From an uncultured Flavobacteriales bacterium (GTDB lineage Bacteria; Bacteroidota; Bacteroidia; Flavobacteriales_D; Crocinitomicaceae), in contig CAIZQH010000012.1 of NCBI GenBank assembly GCA_903935095.1, forward strand, positions 62,001 through 126,000: a DNA stretch of 64,000 nucleotides, in the 5' to 3' direction. This document shows positions 9,030-17,581 of this stretch, one piece after another. The notes under the pieces were generated by a model. The model ran no database searches, was not told the DNA's origin, and saw nothing but the letters and a program-made list of their open reading frames with translations. Position 1 is the first letter of the stretch; each line of letters begins with the position of its first letter. A program made the translations under genes and the position numbers.

Positions 9030-9622
9030 AAAGCTGCCTCATCCTGATAATAAAACGTTTGTAATCCTGCTTCTTTTGCTCCTTGAATGTGTTGTGGACT
9101 ATCATCGATGAATAAAACATCCTTTGGCAAGACATTTAATTGCATAGAAACCCAAAGAAAGGTTTCTGGATGTGGCTTTCGTTGATGAATGTTATGAGAC
9201 AGAAACACCTGTTCAAACAAAGACTCAAAAGGGACTTCACAAACCTTCTTCCATTCCTTCAATACTTGAATCATATGCAGTTCATTCGTATTGCTAAGTA
9301 AGGCCATTCGATGATTTTGAGAAAAATGCTGCAATAACTCCACCTTTCCTTTCGGAAAAGATTGAATCATCGCATTCCATGCATGAGCAACTTGGTTTGG
9401 ACTCGTCCCTTTTCGGGTGATCGTGAGTAATTTATTGATGAAATGCTGCACCGAAATTTGTCCAGTTTCGAAGGAGTCAAAGAGTTGGGTTTGCTGAAAT
9501 TGTGTGTATCGTTCTTGAAAGTCTTCCACGCCTAATTCGATGAACGCTTTTTCAGTTGCTTGATAATCAATATCTATCAGCACTCCGCCTAAGTCGAACA
9601 AAATGAGTTCTCTGTCTTTCAT
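9011..9622 (-). CDS. HAD-family hydrolase, subfamily IA
   Basis: 203-residue phosphatase-like protein. Motif I is FDLGGVLIDIDY with the nucleophile Asp in the usual hhhhDxGxVhxxxD form except that Leu replaces the second position. Motif II is LLSNTNELH. Lys in HQRKPHPETF and the acidic motif FIDDSPQHIQGA complete the HAD core. A small alpha-helical cap lies between motifs I and II (YihX-like group). It probably dephosphorylates a small sugar or nucleotide phosphate; the substrate cannot be read from sequence. It converges on mce with a 19-bp overlap. Confidence 0.88.
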   Translation of the reverse strand: MKDRELILFDLGGVLIDIDYQATEKAFIELGVEDFQERYTQFQQTQLFDSFETGQISVQHFINKLLTITRKGTSPNQVAHAWNAMIQSFPKGKVELLQHFSQNHRMALLSNTNELHMIQVLKEWKKVCEVPFESLFEQVFLSHNIHQRKPHPETFLWVSMQLNVLPKDVLFIDDSPQHIQGAKEAGLQTFYYQDEAAFYALFS

Positions 9623-9713
9623 AAGACGAAGATACTTTCTTATTGTGTTATTTGAATGAATTCTAAATAAACAAACATGACATTACCATGACAATACACC
9701 TTCATTGGGCATG

Positions 9714-9721
9714 TACTTTTG
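9714..9721 (+). promoter_or_regulatory. -7 box (TACTTTTG) of the hem operon
   Basis: TACTTTTG matches TAnnTTTG and ends 18 bases before the hemA GTG start. No good -33 TTG was seen at 17-20 bp. It is the only -7-like box in the gap between the divergent HAD gene and hemA. Confidence 0.55.
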
Positions 9722-9739
9722 TGATCAAAGCTACCGATT

Positions 9740-10972
9740 GTGTTGAAGGACTTACATATTATCGCATTTACGCATCGAAATTTAGACGTCAATAAAATTG
9801 GGTTGCTTCATATTGAACAAGAAGACCAGTTCGAACAACTAAGTCGCTTAAAAAATGAATTAGAACTGGATGAACTTCAGTTTTTGTCTACATGCAATCG
9901 TGTGGAAATCACCTTCGTCAAACAACACAAGTTAGATGCGGATTATGTTCACCAAATCCTTTCCTTGATTTATCCGAAATTAGTCCCCATTCAATTGGAA
10001 GAATTTGTGCATCGTGCAGAAACATACTCGGGTAATTCTGCGGTGAAACATGCCTTGTCTGTCGCATCATCGATTGACTCCATGATTGTTGGTGAACGCG
10101 AAATTATCACTCAAGTGCGCTTGGCCTTCGAACATAGTAGAGACTTAGGATTCACAGGGGACTTTATTCGCTTGTTGATGAAGCAAGTAATTCAGTGTGC
10201 CAAACAAGTATATACGGAAACATCAATTTCCACTAAACCAGTATCCGTGGTCTCTCTTGCATATCACCACATGAAAAAAATGAACATTCCAATGGATGCG
10301 CGCATTTTGATTGTTGGTGCAGGTGTGACAAATACAACCATGTGTCGCTTCTTGAAAAAACATGGATTCCGCAATTTCCATGTCTTCAACCGAACGCTTG
10401 AACGTGCAGAGAAATTGGCGGAAGAAATAAAGGGAACGGCATATGCTCTTTCCGAATTAGCGAACTTCGATAAAGGCTTTGATGTCATCATCACATGCAC
10501 TGCTGCGAAGCACCACGTGTTGACTCCAACATTGTATTCGTTTTTATTGCAAGATGAAACACATGAACGCGTAGTCATCGATTTAGCTATTCCGCAGGAC
10601 TTAGACGCTACTATATTAAATACACATCCGATAAATTATTTATCGATTGAATACCTGCAAAAGATTTCCAACGAGAACTTGAAAGAACGTTCCAAAGAAA
10701 TTTTACACGTGGAGCAAATCATTGCGGATTCCATGGAAGCATTTGAAAATTTATTCAAAGAGCGTAAAGTAGAAATCGCGATGAAGGATGTCCCGCAACA
10801 AGTAAAGGAAATCAAACACATGGCGTACGAGACGGTTTTTCGTGAGGACCTTGATCAATTGGATCCACATGCGAAAGAAGTACTTGACAAAATCATCGGT
10901 TACATGGAGAAAAAATACATCAGTGGCCCCATGAAATTAGCCAAAGAAATCATTTTAAAAAATGCAAACTAA
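9740..10972 (+). CDS. hemA: glutamyl-tRNA reductase
   Basis: 410-residue HemA, the first committed enzyme of C5-pathway tetrapyrrole synthesis (glutamyl-tRNA to glutamate-1-semialdehyde, NADPH-dependent). The catalytic Cys52 is in LSTCNRVEI. The GEREIITQVR block, the NADPH-binding ILIVGAGVTN near residue 190 and the C-terminal dimerisation helices are all present. The GTG start gives the normal N-terminus MLKDLHIIAFTHR; TTG at 9743 is an alternative. The stop lies 11 bp inside hemC, so hemA-hemC-hemD are coupled. Confidence 0.95.
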   Translation: MLKDLHIIAFTHRNLDVNKIGLLHIEQEDQFEQLSRLKNELELDELQFLSTCNRVEITFVKQHKLDADYVHQILSLIYPKLVPIQLEEFVHRAETYSGNSAVKHALSVASSIDSMIVGEREIITQVRLAFEHSRDLGFTGDFIRLLMKQVIQCAKQVYTETSISTKPVSVVSLAYHHMKKMNIPMDARILIVGAGVTNTTMCRFLKKHGFRNFHVFNRTLERAEKLAEEIKGTAYALSELANFDKGFDVIITCTAAKHHVLTPTLYSFLLQDETHERVVIDLAIPQDLDATILNTHPINYLSIEYLQKISNENLKERSKEILHVEQIIADSMEAFENLFKERKVEIAMKDVPQQVKEIKHMAYETVFREDLDQLDPHAKEVLDKIIGYMEKKYISGPMKLAKEIILKNAN

Positions 10973-11855
10973 TCCTAAAATCCGCATTGGGACACGCGGT
11001 AGTGACCTCGCTCTATGGCAAGCTCATTTCGTTCGTCGACAATTGGAAGAAATTGGATGTGACGTGAGTATTCAAATCATTGTCACGCAAGGAGACCGTA
11101 TTCAAGATTTGAGTTTTGATAAACTAGAAGGGAAAGGATTTTTCACTAAAGAAATTGAACAAGCCTTATTAAAGGGTGAAGTTGATTTAGCGGTACACTC
11201 ACACAAGGATTTAGAAACGACACAGCCGGAAGGATTACACATCGCTGCTGTTTCTTACCGCGAAGATGCTTCCGAATTGTTGTTGATGCGCAAAAGCTCC
11301 ATGGACAGCTATCAACCTTGGTCCTTAAAACAGCAGGCCATTATTGGAACTTCCTCCGCGCGACGCAAAGCGCAAATTTTGGCTCAGCGTCCAGATTTGG
11401 AAATCAAAGAACTACGTGGAAATGTCCCAACGAGAATTGATAAACTGCGTCAAGGTCAATACGATGCCATCTTGTTGGCGCGTGCGGGCGTGCTCCGTTT
11501 GGAATTAGACTTGACGGATTTGGAAACCGTCGTTTTAGATCCTACTTCGTTCATCCCTGCGCCTGCTCAAGGAGTCCTTGGCCTTCAAACAAGAGTTGAT
11601 GATCACGTCTCGACAGAAATCCTTCAAAAATTGCACCATGCCGCTGTCGCAAAACGCATTGGACTCGAACGTTCCGTTCTTCGTCAAATGGACGGCGGAT
11701 GTCAATTGCCATTAGGTGTTTTCTGTGAAGGGAATCAGGTGTATGTTTCTTTTTCGAGATCATCCACACATGCAGCTACGAACTCCGTTTACGACTATGT
11801 AGAGGGAGAAGAAGTTGAACTTGCTCAACACATTGTTCAGGACTTAAAAAAGTGA
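10962..11855 (+). CDS. hemC: hydroxymethylbilane synthase (porphobilinogen deaminase)
   Basis: 297-residue HemC, which polymerises four porphobilinogens into hydroxymethylbilane. Family hallmarks are IGTRGSDLALWQ at the N-terminus, catalytic Asp83 in VHSHKDLET, the IGTSSARRKAQIL and LRGNVPTRIDKL blocks, and Cys247 in DGGCQLPLG, the attachment point of the dipyrromethane cofactor. It overlaps hemA by 11 bp and hemD by 4 bp. Confidence 0.96.
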   Translation: MQTNPKIRIGTRGSDLALWQAHFVRRQLEEIGCDVSIQIIVTQGDRIQDLSFDKLEGKGFFTKEIEQALLKGEVDLAVHSHKDLETTQPEGLHIAAVSYREDASELLLMRKSSMDSYQPWSLKQQAIIGTSSARRKAQILAQRPDLEIKELRGNVPTRIDKLRQGQYDAILLARAGVLRLELDLTDLETVVLDPTSFIPAPAQGVLGLQTRVDDHVSTEILQKLHHAAVAKRIGLERSVLRQMDGGCQLPLGVFCEGNQVYVSFSRSSTHAATNSVYDYVEGEEVELAQHIVQDLKK

Positions 11856-12535
11856 CTCCGAAAGCCATCTTTATTTCTCGATCAAGGGATCAAATAGGTT
11901 CCGCCTTGCGACAATTTGAAGCAAATGGAGGAGAACTTTATGCCCAATCACTCATTACTTTTGAAGGTGTAAAAATGGATGAGTTTTCTTCTTGTGAAGT
12001 AGTCTTTTTTTCGAGTATTCGAGCGGCTTCTTTCTTTTTTCAAGACCACGCCAAACCGAATGCACTATTCGCTTGCGCAGGTGCAGAAACAGCGCGAAAA
12101 CTGACGGATCAATTTCACATTGAGTGTGCTTACATTGCTGATGAAGCCGGGAATCCAACGCAAGCTGCAGTAGAATTTAAAGATTGGTTGAAAGATCGAA
12201 CGGCGCTTTTCCCTATGAGCGAACAAAGTTTACGCACCTATTCATCGCTCATTCCAAGGCAGCAAAAAACGGAACTTGTTGTCTATCGAACTTTGCCAAA
12301 TCCAATTGTTATTCCTCCTTGCGATTATTATGTATTTTCGAGTCCAAGTAATGTGCATGCTTTTTTCGAAATCAATGTACTTCCTATCCATGCCCGTTGC
12401 ATCGCTTGGGGACAATCCACCGAAACAGCTTTACGTGGTCATCAAACACCCATTTATTATTCTTTGAAAGATGGTTCCACCCTCGAGTTGGATGCATATT
12501 TACAAACACATGTTTTTCAAACCTTGGAACAGTGA
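11852..12535 (+). CDS. hemD: uroporphyrinogen-III synthase
   Basis: 227-residue protein with the two-lobed, weakly conserved HemD pattern: an N-terminal FISRSRDQIG segment, VVFFSSIRAASFFF, and later FSSPSNVHAFFE and IAWGQSTETALRG. These match the SNxxAV/ and GxxTAxAL-type motifs of the family. It closes hydroxymethylbilane into uroporphyrinogen III. The GTG start overlaps the hemC stop (GTGA) and its own stop overlaps the next GTG, so the four genes form one tight operon. The call leans on synteny as well as motifs. Confidence 0.85.
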   Translation: MTPKAIFISRSRDQIGSALRQFEANGGELYAQSLITFEGVKMDEFSSCEVVFFSSIRAASFFFQDHAKPNALFACAGAETARKLTDQFHIECAYIADEAGNPTQAAVEFKDWLKDRTALFPMSEQSLRTYSSLIPRQQKTELVVYRTLPNPIVIPPCDYYVFSSPSNVHAFFEINVLPIHARCIAWGQSTETALRGHQTPIYYSLKDGSTLELDAYLQTHVFQTLEQ

Positions 12536-13530
12536 AATTTGAATATACGGAAGCAATTACACCGGAACTGGTTCAGCTTTTGGAGCAAACCACTCTTGGA
12601 ACGAATGGTGCGATGTACCGACATTTAGATGTGCCAGAGCGCATTTATCAAACGGATTCTCCCTTGTGCTTTTCCTTACGAAGAAATGACCACTTGTTGG
12701 CGAACATTACCTTTTGCAAACGCGACTTTGGATTATATTTACGGTATTTCGCCTTCGATAAACGCTTTCAATCCAAAGGAAAAGCACGTCAAACCATCCA
12801 GAAATCTACATTAAAGCAGGAAATCGAGGAAGTTTTTAAGAACGTTTCAAAGGAACATCCTGGAACGATGAACATGTGTTATGCATTTATTGATGCACGG
12901 AATGCTCGAAGTAAATGGATGAGTGAGCAATTTGGATTTCAAACCAAAGCAAAACTGGCGACGCAAACCTTCAGCCGACGTTTTCCGAAAAAGTCAATGC
13001 GTATTTCGAAGGAAGTTCTGACACAAGAACATTTGTCACTCATCAAAAGTAAGTACGAGCAGTATACTGCGTATTTTGACCATTATTTGCATCAAGGTGA
13101 ACTTCATTGCCTTCGTTCGGCGGAAGGAACATTATTGGCGCTCGCAAAATTCACGAATGTCACCTGGGAAATAAGCCGCTTACCTGGGAAAATGGGAGGA
13201 TTTTTAGTGAAAGCCTTGCCTTTTATTCCCGTTTTAAGGAAAATGATTCAGCCCAAAAAACACCAATTCTTGGTTCCGGAAGCTATGTGTATATTGGAAA
13301 ATAATGCAGCGCTTTTAACGGAGTTTCTGTCTGGAGTGCTCTACATGCAAGAACGTCACACCATGCTCTGGTGGACCGATGAACGCGATGACTTATATGG
13401 CCAGGTAAAAAACAAGGTAAATTGGGGAATCTTGCACCAAATTTTGGGTGTCTCTCCTGTTGATGTGGTCGTTCGCGGAGCATTCGAACCGAAGGAACCA
13501 ATCTATGTGGCAGCCTTTGATATGATTTAA
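12532..13530 (+). CDS. unknown protein, possible GNAT-like fold, last gene of hem operon
   Basis: 332 residues from the GTG at 12532, chosen because it overlaps the hemD stop as GTGA, like the other junctions of this operon. An earlier in-frame start lies inside hemD. The middle region (NMCYAFIDARNARSKWMSEQFGF) resembles the end of a GNAT acetyltransferase core, where a neighbour helix precedes GF, but no acetyl-CoA-binding Q/RxxGxG loop was found. The C-terminal third has no recognisable motif. It may simply be cotranscribed with the heme genes; a direct role is not shown. Confidence 0.6.
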   Translation: MKFEYTEAITPELVQLLEQTTLGTNGAMYRHLDVPERIYQTDSPLCFSLRRNDHLLANITFCKRDFGLYLRYFAFDKRFQSKGKARQTIQKSTLKQEIEEVFKNVSKEHPGTMNMCYAFIDARNARSKWMSEQFGFQTKAKLATQTFSRRFPKKSMRISKEVLTQEHLSLIKSKYEQYTAYFDHYLHQGELHCLRSAEGTLLALAKFTNVTWEISRLPGKMGGFLVKALPFIPVLRKMIQPKKHQFLVPEAMCILENNAALLTEFLSGVLYMQERHTMLWWTDERDDLYGQVKNKVNWGILHQILGVSPVDVVVRGAFEPKEPIYVAAFDMI

Positions 13531-13532
13531 AT

Positions 13533-13907
13533 CTATCGCCGGGAATCAATCAATCTTTCAATCACCATTGCCGTAATTCGTTTGTCGAAATCGGACTTAT
13601 TCAATTGGTATTGTTGGAATTCTTCATTGGTCATGAGTCCAGTCACCATGCCGATAAACTGGTATTTGATGCCAGTATTCTTCGCGAATACATGCTTCAC
13701 TTCAGCGCGTTGTTCCTCTTGAATACTGCGTTTAAAGCAATGATCCAAAATGACATTTGACTTCGATTCAGCGACAAATAAGTCATGTTGAAACTTTAAA
13801 ATGGGCCGCAATACTTCGTTTTGGAACCGTTCGATGGGTGTAGCATGATCATTTTCAGTAAATACTTCCGGACGTAAGTCTTGAAGTTGTTCGGTTTCTC
13901 TAGACAT
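13533..13907 (-). CDS. conserved small protein of unknown function
   Basis: 124-residue soluble, mostly helical protein rich in Glu, Arg, Phe and Gln, with no signal peptide or membrane segment. A PIERFQNEVLRPILKFQHDL helix is the most distinctive part. I recognise no catalytic motif. Its start overlaps the end of the degenerate DEAD-box gene by 8 bp, so it is the last member of the MazG/DEAD-like operon on this strand. It faces the hem operon with only 2 bp between stops. Confidence 0.65.
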   Translation of the reverse strand: MSRETEQLQDLRPEVFTENDHATPIERFQNEVLRPILKFQHDLFVAESKSNVILDHCFKRSIQEEQRAEVKHVFAKNTGIKYQFIGMVTGLMTNEEFQQYQLNKSDFDKRITAMVIERLIDSRR

Positions 13908-14460
13908 CTAATTCAGGTAATTCAACAATAGAATGGTTCACAAGAAATTCTTCCATGTAAGAAATCATGCGTTCATCATTGCTGTTTCGAGCAAACAAAA
14001 CAGTCTTGCATTTCGGCAAACTCTCTGCCAACCGCGCAACGAATCCTTTCTGACCTGCGCGCATTTGATCATCCATACATAAAACAATGAATAATTTTAA
14101 TTTCTTGATGTTAAATCCATTCTGAAAATACATTTCGCATACACGGCGTGTTGTACCAACGATGATTTCTGTGCCATCGAATAAATCGTTGCGTTGCTTT
14201 AATTTATTGCCTTTCTCAACGACTAAATCCACCGTGAGGTCTTTCGCTTTTGCTGCCTTTTGAAAATATTCTTCAATGTGACGTGCGTCTTCATTGTTTG
14301 CGCAAACGATAATGGCGCGTGGAGAACCTTCTTCCGGATGAGGAATAATATCGTCAACGATGGGCCAAAGATAATCCAGGTATTCTTCGGGTTCGGCATG
14401 CACCACAACCGAAGATCTTGATTTTAATTGTTTATTTACTTGGTCAATTAGCTCGCTCAT
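13900..14460 (-). CDS. degenerate DEAD-box helicase-like single domain
   Basis: 186 residues that follow the order of the first RecA domain of DEAD-box RNA helicases: a motif-Ia-like AIIVCANNEDARHIEEY, a Ib-like EIIVGTTRRVCEMY, a motif-II-like LFIVLCMDDQMR in place of DEAD, and a motif-III-like VLFARN. There is no Walker A GxGKT, and the second RecA domain is missing. It is therefore unlikely to hydrolyse ATP and may be a binding or regulatory relic. It overlaps mazG by 4 bp (ATGA) and the next gene by 8 bp. Confidence 0.6.
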   Translation of the reverse strand: MSELIDQVNKQLKSRSSVVVHAEPEEYLDYLWPIVDDIIPHPEEGSPRAIIVCANNEDARHIEEYFQKAAKAKDLTVDLVVEKGNKLKQRNDLFDGTEIIVGTTRRVCEMYFQNGFNIKKLKLFIVLCMDDQMRAGQKGFVARLAESLPKCKTVLFARNSNDERMISYMEEFLVNHSIVELPELDV

Positions 14461-14786
14461 GGATTGATTTTTTTATTGGAAAGATGTCTGTCGGCATCTC
14501 GCATTGTTTTCTTTTTTAAATTCTCTTTGAGCGCTTGTTCTAAATCAATATTTGTTTGGTTCGCAAGACACATCACCACGAAAAGCACATCAGCTAATTC
14601 ATCGCCAAGGTCCTTGTTCTTGTCACTTTCTTTCTCGCTTTGTTCTCCGTATCTACGAGCCATGATTCGGGCAACTTCGCCTACTTCTTCCATGAGAATG
14701 GCCGTGTTTGTTAACTCGTCGAAATAACGAACACCAACTGTCTGGATCCATTCGTCAATCGTTTTTTGTGCTTCTTTTATGGTCAT
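14457..14786 (-). CDS. MazG-like nucleotide pyrophosphohydrolase
   Basis: 109-residue all-alpha NTP pyrophosphatase. The metal-binding pattern is visible as LMEEVGEVARIMARR followed by DLGDELADVLFVVMC, the EExxE/ExxD motif of the MazG/dUTPase-2 superfamily. It would hydrolyse (possibly non-canonical) NTPs to NMP and PPi. It is a single-domain form, half the length of E. coli MazG. First gene of a three-gene operon with a degenerate DEAD-box protein and a small unknown. Confidence 0.85.
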   Translation of the reverse strand: MTIKEAQKTIDEWIQTVGVRYFDELTNTAILMEEVGEVARIMARRYGEQSEKESDKNKDLGDELADVLFVVMCLANQTNIDLEQALKENLKKKTMRDADRHLSNKKINP

Positions 14787-14879
14787 AATCGGGACTAAAA
14801 TTAGTCAAAAGGAATCGAACACGAATATTCCCCTTATTTTCCGTTTCTTTTTTCCAACTTTGTAGTTCAAATTGTTTAC

Positions 14880-16325
14880 ATGGAAAAACTGCAAAATTTC
14901 ATCAATGGGTGCTATGTTCCGCCGAAGAATGGACAATACATTGACAACTATGAACCGGCAACGGGACAAGTTTACGCTTTAATTCCGGATTCGGATGAAG
15001 AAGATGTATTGGCGGCAGTGGCAGCAGCAGAAACTGCTTTCCCCATTTGGTCTAAAATGTCGATTGAAGAACGCAGTAAAATACTCGTTCGACTCTCTGA
15101 AGGAATCGAAAATAACATGGATGAATTTGTTCAAGCAGAAAGTCGAGATAATGGAAAACCCGTTTCGTTAGCAGCCCACGTGGACATTCCTCGCGCTGTT
15201 TCGAATTTCCATTTTTTTGCAACAGCCATTACTCATTTTGCATCGGAATCTCATCACATGGAAGGAGTTGGCATCAACTTCACCACACGTAAACCCATCG
15301 GTATCGTTGGATGTATTTCACCTTGGAATTTGCCCTTGTATTTGTTTTCATGGAAAATCGCTCCAGCATTAGCAGCTGGAAATTGTGTCATTGCGAAGCC
15401 ATCTGAAATTACTCCATACACAGCTTATTTATTGGGAAGAATCGCTCAAGAAGCTGGCATGCCTGCAGGCGTGCTAAATATTCTACACGGAACAGGACCA
15501 AAAGTGGGCGATGCCATTGTCAGACATCCGAAGATCAAAGCCATTTCGTTTACGGGCGGAACGAAAACGGGTGAGTACATCGCGCGTACTGCCGGACCAA
15601 TGTTTAAGAAACTGTCCTTAGAATTAGGCGGAAAGAATCCAAACATCATTTTTGCTGATTGCAATTTCGACGATATGTTGAGTACGACCATTCGTTCGTC
15701 CTTTGCCAATCAAGGTCAAATTTGTTTGTGTGGATCACGTATTTTCGTCGAACGACCGATTTACGAGAAATTCAAAGAAGCTTTCGTTGCAAAGGTTTCC
15801 CGATCTAAAGTTTCCTTTCCAAGTGACCCGGAAGCGAAATTGGGAGCAATTGTCTCTGAATCTCACATGGAGAAAATCTTATCCTACATTGAATTAGCGA
15901 AGGAAGAAGGAGGAACGGTGCTCACAGGTGGCAAACGGGTTTATTTGCCCGCACCTCACGACCAAGGATATTACATTGAACCGACGGTCATTGAAGGACT
16001 TTCCTACGATTGTCGCACCAACCAAGAGGAAATTTTTGGTCCAGTGGTTACCATCACACCTTTCGACACCGAAGAAGAAGCCTTAATGATGGCCAACTCA
16101 ACAGAGTATGGACTAGCAGGGACGATTTGGACATCCAACTTGAAACGCGCACACCGTGTGGCGGACGAATTACAATCCGGCATCGTTTGGGTGAATGCTT
16201 GGCTTGTTCGCGATTTAAGGACGCCATTTGGAGGAGTAAAAGCCTCGGGTGTTGGACGCGAAGGCGGATGGGAGGCACTGCGATTTTTTACGGAAGCAAA
16301 AAATATTTTTATCAAGTACGAATGA
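14880..16325 (+). CDS. aldehyde dehydrogenase (ALDH8-like, 2-aminomuconate/hydroxymuconate semialdehyde type)
   Basis: 481-residue NAD-dependent aldehyde dehydrogenase. It has the Rossmann segment with SFTGGTKTGE, the catalytic Glu in LELGGKNPN, and the nucleophilic Cys in NQGQICLCGSR. The C-terminal oligomerisation segment is present (FGGVKASGVGREGG). LELGGKNPNIIF together with ICLCGSRIFVERPIY is closest, from memory, to ALDH8 and 2-aminomuconic semialdehyde dehydrogenases, which act in tryptophan/kynurenine or aromatic degradation. No other genes of that pathway are nearby. The stop overlaps the GH16 start (ATGA). Confidence 0.85.
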   Translation: MEKLQNFINGCYVPPKNGQYIDNYEPATGQVYALIPDSDEEDVLAAVAAAETAFPIWSKMSIEERSKILVRLSEGIENNMDEFVQAESRDNGKPVSLAAHVDIPRAVSNFHFFATAITHFASESHHMEGVGINFTTRKPIGIVGCISPWNLPLYLFSWKIAPALAAGNCVIAKPSEITPYTAYLLGRIAQEAGMPAGVLNILHGTGPKVGDAIVRHPKIKAISFTGGTKTGEYIARTAGPMFKKLSLELGGKNPNIIFADCNFDDMLSTTIRSSFANQGQICLCGSRIFVERPIYEKFKEAFVAKVSRSKVSFPSDPEAKLGAIVSESHMEKILSYIELAKEEGGTVLTGGKRVYLPAPHDQGYYIEPTVIEGLSYDCRTNQEEIFGPVVTITPFDTEEEALMMANSTEYGLAGTIWTSNLKRAHRVADELQSGIVWVNAWLVRDLRTPFGGVKASGVGREGGWEALRFFTEAKNIFIKYE

Positions 16326-17581
16326 AAAAGCTGCTGTTCTGTATGTTTTTCGCTGGACAATTGACCGCCCAGTTGGAACCACGCATGTTTCAAATCAAGA
16401 CGGATGAAATTGTCTTGTGGAATTATCATTTTGGAGATGATTTCGAAGGAGCAAATGTCGATGAGTCGAAATGGCACAAGCGTTATCCTTGGGGCGGATT
16501 GTTAGCCGATCAAAAGCAATATGCATCGCCAGAAATGCTCAGCCAGTCTGGTGGAATCCTTCATTTAAACGTAAGTGATAGCAAAGGATTTTATCCAGTG
16601 GAAGATTGGATGATCAACCATGAAGAAGCGAAAAAACATGGGCTGGAAGTCCAAGGGAATTCAGTCAAATTAGATTACGTGACCTCTTGTATTTGGAGCA
16701 AACAAGCGTTTCGCTATGGGTACTTTGAAATTCGTGCAAAAGTTCCCACAGGCCAAGGTCTTTGGCCAGCATTTTGGCTATATGGACAAAATCAAAGAGA
16801 TGAAATTGATTTCATGGAAATGAAGGGAGAGCGTCCCAATGAAGTACACATTGATGTGCATTGTCCTGATTCCTGTGAAAAGGTTTTCACCAAACCATTC
16901 GGATTGCCACAAAACTGGGGTGGATGGGTAAAAATGAATCAGCAGCTTGCCGATAAATACGTCACTTATTCAGGTGTTTGGCTTCCCGGATCCTTGACTT
17001 ACTATGTCAATGGCATACCTGTTTCACATTATGCAGGAGACTTCGACACGCCCATGAATGTCATTGCGAATATGGCGGTGGCTCGTGATGGATTTGCGTT
17101 TAATCCTGGTCCGAATGCAGAAACGAAATTCCCTGCTGATTACCAAGTGGACTACATTCGTGTGTGGAAATTGGTTTCAGACAACGAATATAAAGACCAG
17201 ATGTTCTTGGGAGCGCAGCGTACGATTACTACATTGAAATACCCGGTGGTAGTCAATGCAACGGAATCAAATTCAGAGTTCCGCATCAAGAAAAAAGTAC
17301 GATTTGTTTACGACAAGAAGAATCTTTCAAAGCAACTTGGATTCCTATCCTTGGTTCCAATTCAAACGAATACCGAACTTGGTTATGCGGGAACCTATCA
17401 GATGCTTTACAATGGGATCAGTCCTGCAGATGTAAAGATAACGGTTCAAGATGCATTCGGAAATTCTTTTTCGCCCAGTCCATTTTATGATGGATTCATT
17501 TTGTCTTTCCCGAAAAAAGGGGTGTATGAAGTGGTGATTGAATCTGGAAAAAATAAAACAAGGTTCAGTTTTACAATTTAA
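16322..17581 (+). CDS. secreted GH16 family glycosidase
   Basis: 419 residues from the ATG at 16322, which overlaps the dehydrogenase stop and gives a signal peptide (MKKLLFCMFFAGQLTAQ). The GH16 catalytic motif ExDxxE is intact as EIDFME (nucleophile Glu161, acid/base Glu166), inside a beta-jelly-roll with GLWPAFWLYG before it. The family cleaves beta-1,3/1,4-glucans, laminarin, agar, porphyran or carrageenan; the exact substrate cannot be read here. The C-terminal about 130 residues form a separate beta domain without a clear T9SS tail. Confidence 0.88.
   Translation: MKKLLFCMFFAGQLTAQLEPRMFQIKTDEIVLWNYHFGDDFEGANVDESKWHKRYPWGGLLADQKQYASPEMLSQSGGILHLNVSDSKGFYPVEDWMINHEEAKKHGLEVQGNSVKLDYVTSCIWSKQAFRYGYFEIRAKVPTGQGLWPAFWLYGQNQRDEIDFMEMKGERPNEVHIDVHCPDSCEKVFTKPFGLPQNWGGWVKMNQQLADKYVTYSGVWLPGSLTYYVNGIPVSHYAGDFDTPMNVIANMAVARDGFAFNPGPNAETKFPADYQVDYIRVWKLVSDNEYKDQMFLGAQRTITTLKYPVVVNATESNSEFRIKKKVRFVYDKKNLSKQLGFLSLVPIQTNTELGYAGTYQMLYNGISPADVKITVQDAFGNSFSPSPFYDGFILSFPKKGVYEVVIESGKNKTRFSFTI

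Noticed and set aside
12397-12531. Longer N-terminus of the gene after hemD
   Set aside because: It would lie wholly inside hemD. GTG at 12532 gives the same 4-base overlap as the hemC-hemD junction.
16010-16321. Longer N-terminus for the GH16 protein
   Set aside because: The upstream open frame is an alternative frame of the aldehyde dehydrogenase, and the signal peptide starts at 16322.
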